A stretch of DNA of 28,556 bases. Source: Dactylosporangium sp. AC04546. Lineage in GTDB: Bacteria > Actinomycetota > Actinomycetes > Mycobacteriales > Micromonosporaceae. The notes beneath the pieces were generated by a model. It saw nothing but the letters and a program-made list of their open reading frames with translations. It was not told the DNA's origin and searched no databases. The stretch is from contig NZ_JAHYSG010000143.1 of NCBI RefSeq assembly GCF_022095675.1, positions 1 through 28,556 of the forward strand, given 5' to 3'. Positions 1 to 7,670 of the stretch are shown in pieces. A program made the translations under genes and the position numbers. Numbering within the stretch: position 1 is the first letter of the stretch; each line of letters starts with the position of its first letter.

Positions 1-79
1 CACGAGGAGGGCCGGGTTGCGCCGCTTCCCGGCCCCGCGCCGGTGGCCGGGAAGCGGCGCAACCCGGCCCTCCTCGTGG
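1..79. repeat. Perfect 34-bp inverted repeat at window edge
   Basis: Positions 1-34 are an exact reverse complement of positions 45-78, separated by a 10-nt loop. The right arm encodes the first residues of the LCCL-domain protein (AGKRRNPALLV). The left arm therefore spells the same peptide on the opposite strand and has no obvious coding reason to exist. The repeat begins at base 1, so its true outer limit is unknown. It could be a genuine hairpin, but a repeat this perfect that starts exactly at the end of the sequence is also what a fold-back (snap-back) assembly artefact looks like. Confidence 0.9.
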
Positions 80-510
80 GGCTGCTCGTCGTGGTCCTCG
101 CCGTGGCCGGCGCCGGCGTGTACGGCGCGCTGCGCCTGTTCAACACGGACGACAACGGCAACGGCGGCGGCGGTGACGGCGGGCAGTCCTCGGTCACCGC
201 CGACCTGGAGTACCCGGACGTGCGGTGGGACAGCAACGCCGAGGAGTTCGCCGGGAGTCCCGGCAAGAAGATCGGCTACGCCTGCCCGGCCGACGGCACG
301 ATCATCACGGTGTGGGGCTCCGGCCCGTACACGACGGACTCGTCGGTGTGCACCGCGGCCGTCCACGCCGGCCAGATCACCCTGGCCGCCGGCGGTCACG
401 TGGTCATCGAGATCAGCGCGGGAGCGTCGTCGTACGAGGGCTCCCTCCAGCACGACATCTCCACCCAGGGGTACGACTCCTACCCCTCGTCGTTCGACTT
501 CGTGGGCTGA
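43..510 (+). CDS. Membrane-anchored LCCL-domain protein (possibly 5'-partial)
   Basis: The protein has 155 residues from the GTG at 43. A basic N-terminus (AGKRRNP) leads into one hydrophobic segment (about residues 9-33), then a Gly/Asp/Asn-rich linker (about 37-50), then an extracytoplasmic domain. That domain carries the LCCL hallmarks: a Cys-Pro-Ala near the start, VWGSGPYTTDSSVC, the AAVHAGQI core, GGHVVIEI and SSYEGS. LCCL domains are known from eukaryotic secreted proteins and occur in bacterial exported proteins; their molecular role in bacteria is not established. The frame is open back to base 1 with Pro-rich codons and no stop, and no good ribosome site precedes 43, so the true start may lie upstream. 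Because the first codons lie in a perfect inverted repeat at the edge, the 5' end should be treated as uncertain. It ends one base before the convergent SARP gene. Confidence 0.8.
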   Translation: MAGKRRNPALLVGLLVVVLAVAGAGVYGALRLFNTDDNGNGGGGDGGQSSVTADLEYPDVRWDSNAEEFAGSPGKKIGYACPADGTIITVWGSGPYTTDSSVCTAAVHAGQITLAAGGHVVIEISAGASSYEGSLQHDISTQGYDSYPSSFDFVG

Positions 511-511
511 C

Positions 512-3500
512 TCACCCGGCGAGGGTGGCCTCGGCCAGCCGGTCCCAGCCCGTCCCGGTGCCCTCCCGCACCGCCGCGGCGAACCCCGCGTCGCCGAGGT
601 GCTGCCGCGCGGCCCGCTCGATGCGGGCCGCGTCCGGGTTGGACCGGTCCGCAAGCCCCCGCACGCCGGCGCTCGCCCCGAGCAGCCGTGCCGCCTGCGC
701 GTACTGCTCGCGGCGCAGCGCCAGGTCCGCGACCCCGACGAGCACCTGGGCGACCGACAGCGGGTGCCCCGCCTCGGCGGCCGCCGCGACGGCCGCCGCG
801 CGGCACGCCCGGGACTCGCCGAGGTCGCCGGCGAGGTAGCCGAGCAGGTCCTGCTGCGCGGCGCGGATGTACGGGCGATGCGCCTCGGCGCCGAACCTGC
901 TCATCGCGACACCGAGCTGCCGGCGCGCCTCCCCGGCGTCACCGCGCCAGCGGGCGAGCATCGCCTCGGCCAGGGCCAGCTCGGCCAGCGCGTCCGGCCA
1001 GGTGACCCGCTGCGCGCGCCGGCGCGCCTCGGCGATGGTGGCCGCACTGGCCGACAGGTCGCCGAGCAGCCAGTACAGCACCGCCTGGTGCGACCGCATC
1101 CGGATGAGGTCGTCGAGGGCACCGACCTCGGTGATGACCGCGATCGCCTGCTCGTAGAGCTCGCACGCGCCGGCGAGCTCGCCGCGCATGGCGATCCGGT
1201 TCGCAAGCTCGGTCAGCGCGAACGAGATCCCGTACCGCTCGCCGATCGCCCGGAACTCGGCCAGTGCGGTCTCGAGATGGGCGTCCGCGTCGCGCCCGCC
1301 GTAGCCGCGCATGATCCGCGTCTTGCCGAGGTGCAGCCGGGCCAGCGCGCGCACCCACGGGTCCGCGTGCTCCAGCAGCGCCTCGAACGCGGGCAGGATC
1401 TCGTCCGGCGCGTGCAGCATGCGCTCCAGCGGGGCGGCGAACGCCACGCGCGGGTCCCGGGACCCGCTGCGCCGGCCGAGCCGGTACGCCTCGCGGATCC
1501 ACTCCGCCGCCGAGTGCTCGTCGCCGCGCCCGGAGCCCACGAAGAGCACGACAAGCGCGTACACCGTGGCCCGGACCTCGTCGGGCACCTCGCCCTGGGT
1601 CTTGGTGGCCGCGGTGAGCAGCTCCATGCCCTCGGCCTTGCGCCCGCCGAGCCACCAGTACCAGCCGGCGCCCGCCGCGAGCCGCATCGCCCCGTGCGCG
1701 TCGCCGGCCGCGAGCGCGCCGCGCATCGCGGCGGCGATGTTGTCGTGCTCGAGCTCCAGCGTGGCGAGCCACTCCAGCTGCTCGGCGCGGCGCAGGTGCG
1801 GGTCCGCGGTCTCGGCGAGCTCGGTGCACCAGGCCAGGTGCGCGCGGCGCGCCAGGTCGGCCTCCCCCGCCTCCGCGAGCCGGTGCCCGGCGTACTCCTT
1901 GATGGTCTCGAGCATCCGGTACCGCGGCCCGCCGTCGCCCCCGGCGAGCAGCAGCGACTTCTCGGCCAGCGCGGTGAGCAGCTCGAGCACCTGCTCCGGC
2001 TCGACCCCGGCGCCGGCGCAGACCCGCTCGGCCGCCTCCAGGCTCGCCCCGCCGGCGAACACCGCGAGCCGGCGCAGCACCACCCGCTCGGCGTCGGTGA
2101 GCAGCTCCCAGCTCCAGTCGACCACCGCGCGCAGCGTCTTGTGGTGCGGCAGCGCGGTGCGGCTGCCGCCGGTGAGCAGCCGGAACCGGTCGTCGAGCCG
2201 GTTGGCGAGCTGGTCGAGGGACATGGTGCGCAGCCGGGCCGCGGCCAGCTCGATCGCGAACGGCATGCCGTCGAGGGCCCGGCAGACGCGCGCCATCGTC
2301 GCCAGGGTGCCGGCGTCGACCGTGAGGTTGGGGCGTACCGCCGCCGCCCGGTCCCGCAGCAGCCGCACGGCCGGCGAGGCCTCGATCTCGCCCGGGCCGG
2401 CGTCGGCGTCCGGCACGGCCAGCGGCGCGACCGGCCACAGCGCCTCGCCGGTGATGCCGAGCGGCTCCCGGCTCGTCGCCAGGACCCGCAGCCGCCGGCA
2501 CTCGCCGAGCAGCCGGTGCGCGAACGTCGCCGCCGACTCGATCACGTGCTCGCAGTTGTCCAGGATGAGCAGCGCCTCCCGGTCGCGCAGCGCGGCGATG
2601 AGCCGCTGCACCGGCTCCGCCTGCGGCGGCCCGCCGAGCAGCGCGTCGCGCAGGCCGAGCCCGGCGAGCGCCGACTGCGCGACGTCGCCGTCCGCGCCGA
2701 CGGGGGCGAGCTCCACCAGCCAGGCCCCGTCCGGCAGGTCGCCGACCAGCGTGCGCGCGGTCTCCGTGGCCAGCCGGGTCTTGCCCGAGCCGCCCGGCCC
2801 GACCAGCGTGGTGAGCCGGTGCCCGGCGACGAGCTCGCGCAGCGCGGCGATGTCGGCGTCCTTGCCGACGAAGCTGGTCAGCTCGGCGCGCAGGTTACTG
2901 CGGCGGTCGCCGGTGAGCTCGGTCCGCCGGCCGAGCTCGCCGCGCAGCAGCGCGACGTGCAGCGCGGCCAGCTCCGGCGCCGGGTCGACGCCGAGCGCGG
3001 CGGCCAGGGCGTCGCGGGCGCGCTCGTACACCAGCAGCGCCTCGGCGTTGCTGCCGGCCGCGGCGAGGGCGCGCATGAGCGCGGCGACGAGCCGCTCCCG
3101 CAGCGGGTGCGCGGCCACCAGTTCGGTCAGCTCGGAGACCAGCTCGGCGCCGCGGCCGAGGCCGGCCTCGGCGTCGTAGAGCTCCTCCAGGGCGGTCAGC
3201 CGCAGCCCGTCGAGCCGGGTGACGGCCGCGTCGAACGCCGCGCTGTCGGGCAGGCCGACGTCCTGCATGGCGCCACCGCGCCACAGGCCGAGGGCCTCGC
3301 GCAGCAGCCGCACCCGGTGCGCGCCCTCGGCGGTGCGGGCCTGGGCGAGGAGGCGCTCGAACCGCGCGGTGTCGACGGCGCCGGGATCGACGCGCAGCCG
3401 GTAGCCGTCGGTGTGCCCCTCGACCACGCCGTCCGGCAGCGCCTTTCGCAGCCGGGACACCAGGCGCTGCAGCGCGTTCGCGGCGTCGGCGGGCGGGCGC

Positions 3501-3658
3501 TCGCCCCAGAGCCAGTCGACGAGCGTCGCCTTCGGGACCACGCGGCCGGGGTCGAGCGCGAGGGCGGCGAGCAGGGCGCGCAGGCGGGCGCCGGGCACGT
3601 CGGCCAGGACGCCGTCGTCCGTGCGAACCTCGAAGGCGCCCAGCATCGCGACCTGCAC
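512..3658 (-). CDS. AfsR/SARP-type regulator: wHTH-BTAD, NB-ARC ATPase and C-terminal helical repeats
   Basis: The protein has 1048 residues. The N-terminus (MQVAMLGAFEVRTDDG) is a winged-helix OmpR-like DNA-binding domain (about 1-90), followed by a bacterial transcriptional activation domain (about 95-240). A STAND/NB-ARC ATPase follows, with Walker A GPGGSGKT at 287-294 (K293), Walker B-like LLILDNCEH, and the sensor region LATSREPLG. The C-terminal 450 residues are Ala/Leu-rich helical repeats of TPR type. Family members are pathway-level activators of secondary metabolism or morphological genes, and ATP binding and ligand sensing are thought to gate DNA binding. No biosynthetic cluster lies next to it here, so its target is unknown. 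The GTG at 3658 gives the expected family N-terminus, and a -10-like CAGAAT sits 6 nt before it, so the mRNA may be leaderless. Length is normal for large SARPs. Confidence 0.93.
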   Translation of the reverse strand: MQVAMLGAFEVRTDDGVLADVPGARLRALLAALALDPGRVVPKATLVDWLWGERPPADAANALQRLVSRLRKALPDGVVEGHTDGYRLRVDPGAVDTARFERLLAQARTAEGAHRVRLLREALGLWRGGAMQDVGLPDSAAFDAAVTRLDGLRLTALEELYDAEAGLGRGAELVSELTELVAAHPLRERLVAALMRALAAAGSNAEALLVYERARDALAAALGVDPAPELAALHVALLRGELGRRTELTGDRRSNLRAELTSFVGKDADIAALRELVAGHRLTTLVGPGGSGKTRLATETARTLVGDLPDGAWLVELAPVGADGDVAQSALAGLGLRDALLGGPPQAEPVQRLIAALRDREALLILDNCEHVIESAATFAHRLLGECRRLRVLATSREPLGITGEALWPVAPLAVPDADAGPGEIEASPAVRLLRDRAAAVRPNLTVDAGTLATMARVCRALDGMPFAIELAAARLRTMSLDQLANRLDDRFRLLTGGSRTALPHHKTLRAVVDWSWELLTDAERVVLRRLAVFAGGASLEAAERVCAGAGVEPEQVLELLTALAEKSLLLAGGDGGPRYRMLETIKEYAGHRLAEAGEADLARRAHLAWCTELAETADPHLRRAEQLEWLATLELEHDNIAAAMRGALAAGDAHGAMRLAAGAGWYWWLGGRKAEGMELLTAATKTQGEVPDEVRATVYALVVLFVGSGRGDEHSAAEWIREAYRLGRRSGSRDPRVAFAAPLERMLHAPDEILPAFEALLEHADPWVRALARLHLGKTRIMRGYGGRDADAHLETALAEFRAIGERYGISFALTELANRIAMRGELAGACELYEQAIAVITEVGALDDLIRMRSHQAVLYWLLGDLSASAATIAEARRRAQRVTWPDALAELALAEAMLARWRGDAGEARRQLGVAMSRFGAEAHRPYIRAAQQDLLGYLAGDLGESRACRAAAVAAAAEAGHPLSVAQVLVGVADLALRREQYAQAARLLGASAGVRGLADRSNPDAARIERAARQHLGDAGFAAAVREGTGTGWDRLAEATLAG

Positions 3659-3664
3659 CGCACG

Positions 3665-3670
3665 ATTCTG
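3665..3670 (-). promoter_or_regulatory. Candidate -10 box of the SARP gene (leaderless)
   Basis: CAGAAT on the minus strand matches the actinobacterial TANNNT/TATAAT pattern in A2, A4, A5 and T6. It lies six bases before the GTG start, the spacing expected when transcription begins at the start codon. No ribosome site and no clear -35 box were found, so this is suggestive only. Confidence 0.35.
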
Positions 3671-3692
3671 CCACGCGCCACGCGCGGGCCTG

Positions 3693-3722
3693 TTGACACG
3701 ATGCCAGCGCGGCCCTTACCTT
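3693..3722 (+). promoter_or_regulatory. Candidate promoter of the ROK-GH4-kinase operon
   Basis: A perfect TTGACA (3693-3698) is followed after 18 nt by TACCTT (3717-3722), an acceptable TANNNT -10 box. It lies in the 112-nt space between the divergent SARP and ROK genes. A second possible -10, TATTAG at 3749-3754, sits within an AT-rich motif further downstream. Which of the two is used cannot be decided from sequence. Confidence 0.5.
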
Positions 3723-3729
3723 TCTCGGC

Positions 3730-3755
3730 AACTGTTAAGCAATCTTCCTATTAGT
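3730..3755 (+). promoter_or_regulatory. AT-rich element shared with the chitinase promoter
   Basis: This AT-rich island in a GC-rich region has the pattern AAC-T-GTTAA, then CAA, then CCTATTA. A very similar order (AAC-A-GTTAA, CAA, CCTAATA) occurs at 21192-21213 in front of the chitinase gene. The position, just upstream of the ROK regulator's ribosome site, fits an autoregulatory ROK operator. That is inference from similarity of two sites only. Confidence 0.4.
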
Positions 3756-3770
3756 GCGGAGGGGCGAGCC

Positions 3771-4880
3771 GTGGTCGTCGGAGGCTCCTCCAAGCTGCTC
3801 AAGGCGCTCAACGAGGCCGCCGCCCTCGGCTTGCTGTTCGACCGCGGCCGCCTGACCCGGGCCGAGCTCAAGCAGCTCACCGGCCTGTCCAAGCCGACCG
3901 TGTCGGAGGCGGTTCGCCGCCTCACCGAGGCCGGGCTGGTCGTCGTCGCCGGCGAGGAGACCGGCCGGCCGGGCCCGAACGCGGAGGTCTACGCGGTCGA
4001 CGCGGACGCCGCCTACGCCGTCGCGATCTCGGTGCGGGACACCGCCGGCAGCGGCGCGCCGTCGGTCACCGCGGCCCTGCACGACCTGCGAGGGGAGCGG
4101 CGCAGCCGTCTCGCCCGGCCGGTCGACTTCACCCGGACCGACCCGGTCGCGGCGGTCGGCGAGACGATCGACGCGCTGTGCGCCGCCGCGGATGTGGGCC
4201 GCGGGCCGGTCGCGCACGTGCACCTCGCGGTCGCCGGCGCCTTCGACCCCCGCGACCGGGTCATCCACCACGTGGACGTGCCCGGCTGGAGCCGGCCGGG
4301 GCTCGTCGACGACCTCGGGCGCGCGGCCGGCGCGCCGGTCGAGATCGACAACGACGTCAACCTGGCCGCCCGCGCCGAGCGGGCGCACGGCGCGGCCCGC
4401 GGGGCCGGCGCGTTCGCCCTGCTGTGGCTCGGCGCCGGCGGCCTCGGCCTGGCGATCGACCTCGGCGACGGCCGGCTGCTGCGCGGCGCCCGGGGCGGCG
4501 CGGGCGAGGTCGGCTACATCCCGATGGGGACCGGCGACTTCCACGCGCTCGTCGGCCCCGAGGCCGTCGCCGCGCTCGCGGCCGAGCACGGTGCCGGCAG
4601 CGCCGCCTACCTCGGCGCGCTCGCCGAGCGGATCACGCCCGGCCTGGCCGCCGTGGTGGCGATCCTCGACCCGCCGCTGGTCGTGCTCGGCGGCGAGACC
4701 GGCCGGGCCGGCGGCGCGCCCCTCGCCGAGGCGGTCGCCAAGGCCATGGCGCGGGCCGCGCCCCTGGAGACGGCGGTCGCGGCCAGCACCGTCGACGACG
4801 ACGCGCCCCTGCTCGGCGCGGCCGACGCGGCGGTCCTCGCGGTTCGCGAGACGCTACTACAGTCGACGCGCTCCCAGTGA
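3771..4880 (+). CDS. ROK-family transcriptional regulator
   Basis: The protein has 369 residues from the GTG at 3771, preceded by GGAGGGG (3758-3764) at 6-nt spacing. Longer upstream readings would run through the promoter. An N-terminal winged helix-turn-helix (about residues 8-62, with LTGLSKPTVSEAVRRLTEAGLV) is followed by a ROK sugar-kinase-like fold. The fold contains the conserved EIDNDVNLAARAE segment and GGAGEVGYIPMG. The cysteine cluster (CxCGxxGC) that binds zinc in most ROK regulators and kinases is absent after GEVGYI, where the text reads straight into PMGTGDFHAL. ROK regulators (NagC, Mlc, XylR types) repress sugar-use genes and release DNA on binding a sugar or sugar phosphate. 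Here it heads an operon with a GH4 glycosidase (21-nt gap) and a sugar kinase, so it probably controls both. Confidence 0.92.
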   Translation: MVVGGSSKLLKALNEAAALGLLFDRGRLTRAELKQLTGLSKPTVSEAVRRLTEAGLVVVAGEETGRPGPNAEVYAVDADAAYAVAISVRDTAGSGAPSVTAALHDLRGERRSRLARPVDFTRTDPVAAVGETIDALCAAADVGRGPVAHVHLAVAGAFDPRDRVIHHVDVPGWSRPGLVDDLGRAAGAPVEIDNDVNLAARAERAHGAARGAGAFALLWLGAGGLGLAIDLGDGRLLRGARGGAGEVGYIPMGTGDFHALVGPEAVAALAAEHGAGSAAYLGALAERITPGLAAVVAILDPPLVVLGGETGRAGGAPLAEAVAKAMARAAPLETAVAASTVDDDAPLLGAADAAVLAVRETLLQSTRSQ

Positions 4881-4901
4881 AACAGTGACAGGAGTCAAGG
4901 G

Positions 4902-6143
4902 TTGAAGATCGCGGTGGTGGGCGGCGGCTCCACCTACACGCCCGAGCTGATCGACGGCTTCGCGCGGCTGGCGCCGTTCGCGTCGGAGATCGTGCTGCTG
5001 GACCCGGCGGCCGAGCGGCTCGCCGTCGTCGGGGCCTTCGCGCAGCGGCTGCTGCGCACGCACGGCAGCGCGGCGACGCTGCGCTGGACCTCCGACGTGG
5101 ACGACGCCCTCGCCGGCGCGGCGACGGTCGTGATCCAGCTGCGGGTCGGCGGGCAGACGGCCCGCATCAGCGACGAGACGTTCCCGCTCGGCTGCGGCTG
5201 CGTGGGCCAGGAGACGACGGGCGCGGGCGGCTTCGCCAAGGCGCTGCGCACGGTCCCGGTGGTGCTCGACATCGCCCGCCGGGCCGACCCGGGCGCGTGG
5301 ATCGTCAACTTCACCAACCCGGTCGGCATCGTCACCCGCGCGCTGCTCGACCACGGCTACCGCGCCGCCGGGCTGTGCAACGTGGCGATCGGCTTCCAGC
5401 GCCGCTTCGCCGCGCAGCTCGGCGTCGACCCGCAGGCCGTCACCCTCGACCATGTCGGCCTCAACCACCTCACGTGGGAGCGGGCGGCCTACGTCGACGG
5501 CGTCGACCGGCTGCCCGAGCTGCTGGCGGCGCACCGGGACGCGATCGCGGCCGAGGTACAGCTCCCGCCGGATGTCCTGACCGCGCTCGGCAACGTGCCG
5601 TCGTACTACCTGCGGTACTTCTACTGCCACGACGAGGTCGTCCGCGAGGAGCTCGGGCAGCCGACCCGCGGGGAGCGGGTGGCCGAGATCGAGCGGCAGC
5701 TGCTCGCGATGTACCGCGACCCGGCGCTCACCACCAAGCCCGAGCTGCTCGGCCAGCGCGGCGGCGCGTTCTACTCCGAGGCGGCCGTGGGGCTCATCGC
5801 GTCGCTGCACCAGGACGACGGCGGCATCCACGCGGTCAACGTCCGCAACGACGGCACGTTCCCGTTCCTGGCCGACGACGCGGTCATCGAGGTCACCTGC
5901 CGGGTCGGCGCGCAGGGCGCGCGGCCGGTGCCGGCCCCACCGCTGCGGCCGGAGCTGGCCGGGCTGGTCGCGGGCGTCTCGGCGTACGAGGAGCTGGCCG
6001 TCGACGCCGCGGTCAAGGGCGGCCGTGACCGCGTGTACCGCGCGCTGCTGGCGCACCCGCTGGTCGGCCAGCACGACACCGCGACCCGGCTCACCGACGA
6101 GCTGCTCGCCGCCAACCGCGACCACCTCGCGTGGCTGTCGTGA
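4902..6143 (+). CDS. GH4 NAD/metal-dependent 6-phospho-beta-glucosidase
   Basis: The protein has 413 residues, a normal GH4 length. The N-terminus MKIAVVGGGSTYTPEL is the Rossmann NAD-binding GGGS motif. The GCGCVGQETTGAGG segment carries the Cys region and the ET-G-GG motif typical of phospho-beta-glucosidases of this family. NFTNPVGIVTRA and GLCNVAIGF supply further metal and phosphate contacts. GH4 enzymes split 6-phospho-glycosides by an oxidation-elimination route using NAD+ and a divalent metal, in the cytoplasm. The TTG start at 4902 is fixed by AGGAG (4890-4894) at 7-nt spacing and by the conserved N-terminus. It lies between the ROK regulator and a BadF-type kinase with a 4-bp overlap to the latter. 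There is no PTS or ABC sugar transporter in view, so the source of the phosphorylated substrate is open. The exact sugar cannot be read from sequence. Confidence 0.93.
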   Translation: MKIAVVGGGSTYTPELIDGFARLAPFASEIVLLDPAAERLAVVGAFAQRLLRTHGSAATLRWTSDVDDALAGAATVVIQLRVGGQTARISDETFPLGCGCVGQETTGAGGFAKALRTVPVVLDIARRADPGAWIVNFTNPVGIVTRALLDHGYRAAGLCNVAIGFQRRFAAQLGVDPQAVTLDHVGLNHLTWERAAYVDGVDRLPELLAAHRDAIAAEVQLPPDVLTALGNVPSYYLRYFYCHDEVVREELGQPTRGERVAEIERQLLAMYRDPALTTKPELLGQRGGAFYSEAAVGLIASLHQDDGGIHAVNVRNDGTFPFLADDAVIEVTCRVGAQGARPVPAPPLRPELAGLVAGVSAYEELAVDAAVKGGRDRVYRALLAHPLVGQHDTATRLTDELLAANRDHLAWLS

Positions 6144-7117
6144 CGGCGCTGCTCTACGCCGCCGCCGACGGGGGCAACTCGAAGACCGACGTGGTCCTCG
6201 GCGACACCGACGGGCGCATCCTGGCCCGGGTCACCGGCCCCACCACCTCCCCGCACGCGGTCGGCTGGCCGGTCGCCCTGGCGACGCTCGCCGAGCTGGT
6301 CACCAAGGCCCGCACGGCTGTCCCGGACCGGCCGCTGGCCCAGCTGTCGGTGTACGTCGCCGGGGCCGACCTGCCGGTCGAGGTCGAGCGGCTCAACACC
6401 GAGGTCGGCGCGCTCGGCCTGGCCGAGCGGGTCACCGTCGACAACGACCTGTTCGCGCTGCTGCGGGCCGGCACCGCCGAGCCCGACGCGGTCGGCGTGG
6501 TCTGCGGCGCCGGGATCAACGCCGTGGGCCGCCGCGCCGACGGGAGCACGTCGCGGTTCCCGGCCCTGGGCCAGCTCACCGGCGACTGGGGCGGCGGCCA
6601 GCACCTGGCGGCGCTCGCCCTGTACCACGCGGCGCGCGCCGAGGACGGCCGCGGCCCGGCCACCGCCCTCGCCGAGGCCGTCCGGCTCCACTTCGGACAG
6701 TCCACGGTGGAGGACGTCAGCGTCGCCCTGCACCTCGGCGAGCTGGAGGCCGACCGGCTCGACGAGCTGTGCGAGGTCCTGTTCGCGGTGGCCGCGGCCG
6801 GCGACGGCGTCGCCTCCCGGGTCGTGCGCCGGCTGGCCGACGAGATCGAGGCCCTCGTGCGGGTCGCCGCCGGCCGCCTCGGCCTGCTCGCCGAGCCGTA
6901 CGCGGTCGTCCTCGGCGGCGGCGTCCTCACCGCCCGCCACCCCCAGCTCCACGACGACGTGACGGCCCGCATCGCCGCGCTGTCCCCGCGGGCGGCCATC
7001 ACGATCCTCGACGCGCCGCCGGTCGCGGGCGCGGCCCTGCTCGCCCTCGACGCCCTGCACGGCGCCCCGTGCCCGGCCGGCCTGGAGGCTGCCGTCCGCC
7101 GAGGTATTCCACTATAG
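6140..7117 (+). CDS. BadF/BadG/BcrA/BcrD-type sugar kinase (N-acetylglucosamine kinase-like)
   Basis: The protein has 325 residues from the GTG at 6140, which overlaps the TGA of the GH4 gene (GTGA), a standard coupling arrangement. An in-frame GTG at 6131 is the alternative. The fold is the actin/Hsp70-like ASKHA kinase: ADGGNSKTDVVL (phosphate-1 loop), VTVDNDLFAL, VVCGAGINAVG (phosphate-2), TGDWGGGQHL and AVVLGGGVL (adenosine motif). Relatives phosphorylate N-acetylglucosamine, glucosamine or related sugars with ATP in the cytoplasm. Placed directly after a 6-phospho-glycosidase, it may phosphorylate either the released sugar or the imported glycoside itself. The second option would create the GH4 substrate without a PTS. 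Substrate is inferred, not shown. Its stop codon TAG lies inside the palindromic promoter of the next gene. Confidence 0.87.
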   Translation: MTALLYAAADGGNSKTDVVLGDTDGRILARVTGPTTSPHAVGWPVALATLAELVTKARTAVPDRPLAQLSVYVAGADLPVEVERLNTEVGALGLAERVTVDNDLFALLRAGTAEPDAVGVVCGAGINAVGRRADGSTSRFPALGQLTGDWGGGQHLAALALYHAARAEDGRGPATALAEAVRLHFGQSTVEDVSVALHLGELEADRLDELCEVLFAVAAAGDGVASRVVRRLADEIEALVRVAAGRLGLLAEPYAVVLGGGVLTARHPQLHDDVTARIAALSPRAAITILDAPPVAGAALLALDALHGAPCPAGLEAAVRRGIPL

Positions 7118-7121
7118 TGGA
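7108..7121. promoter_or_regulatory. 14-bp palindromic operator covering the -10 box of the XRE-cupin gene
   Basis: TCCACTATAGTGGA is a perfect palindrome. It contains TATAGT (7113-7118), a near-consensus -10 box, six bases before the GTG start at 7125. Transcription would begin at or next to the start codon, giving a leaderless mRNA. GGAGG at 7119-7123 is only one base from the GTG and cannot work as a normal ribosome site. A factor bound here would block RNA polymerase, so autorepression by the XRE-cupin protein is the simplest reading. The palindrome also holds the stop codon of the kinase gene. Confidence 0.75.
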
Positions 7122-7124
7122 GGC

Positions 7125-7670
7125 GTGGACGTCGAGGCGCTCGGGGAGCGGGTGCGGGCGGAGCGGAAACGGCGGGGGCTGACCCTCGACGCGCTCGCCG
7201 GCGCGAGCGGGGTCAGCCGGAGCATGCTGTCGGAGATCGAGCGGGGCGGGCGGACGCCGACCGTGCTCGTGCTCGACCGGATCGCGACCGGGCTCGGCAC
7301 CAGCATCGCGCGCCTGCTGCAGGACGAGCGGCCCGCGGGCACGACCGTGCTGCGCCACCACGAGCAGGAGGTCGCCCGCGACCCGGCCGGCTGGGAGCGG
7401 CGGGTGCTGAGCCCGGTGCTGCCCGGCGTCGAGTTCGAGTTCATGCGCACCACGCTCGGTCCGCACGTCGACGCCGGTGTGTTCCTGCCGCACGGTGCGG
7501 GCTCCCTGGAGTACATCGGGATCGAACGCGGCACCCTGCGCCTGACCCTCGACGAGGAGCCCCTCGAGCTGCACGCCGGCGACAGCGCCGCCTACGCCGG
7601 CGACCGCCACCACGCCTTCGCCAACCCCGGGAGCGAACCGTGCGTCTACTACCTGGCGATGCGGCTCTGA
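7125..7670 (+). CDS. XRE-family regulator with C-terminal cupin sensor domain
   Basis: The protein has 181 residues. The N-terminal helix-turn-helix (about residues 4-62) reads LGERVRAERKRRGLTLDALA, then SGVSRSMLSEIERGGRTPT, a textbook XRE/HTH_3 domain. The C-terminal half (about 105-180) is a small cupin barrel with LEYIGIERGTLRLTL, LHAGDSAAYAGDRHHAF and a final YYLAMRL strand. Such HTH-cupin regulators sense small ligands, often amino acids, amines or sugars, in the barrel. The palindrome at 7108-7121 over its own -10 box suggests autoregulation. The next gene, a PLP decarboxylase, starts 31 nt inside this one, so the pair is co-translated and the decarboxylase product or substrate is a reasonable ligand (inference). 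Confidence 0.92.
   Translation: MDVEALGERVRAERKRRGLTLDALAGASGVSRSMLSEIERGGRTPTVLVLDRIATGLGTSIARLLQDERPAGTTVLRHHEQEVARDPAGWERRVLSPVLPGVEFEFMRTTLGPHVDAGVFLPHGAGSLEYIGIERGTLRLTLDEEPLELHAGDSAAYAGDRHHAFANPGSEPCVYYLAMRL

Noticed and set aside
512..3658. SARP gene as the marker of a biosynthetic gene cluster
   Set aside because: No PKS, NRPS, terpene or tailoring enzymes lie nearby; the neighbours are sugar-use genes.
17..3754. 1245-residue open frame on the plus strand
   Set aside because: It is antisense to the SARP gene, with Arg/Pro/Gly-rich translation and no domain; a GC-bias shadow.
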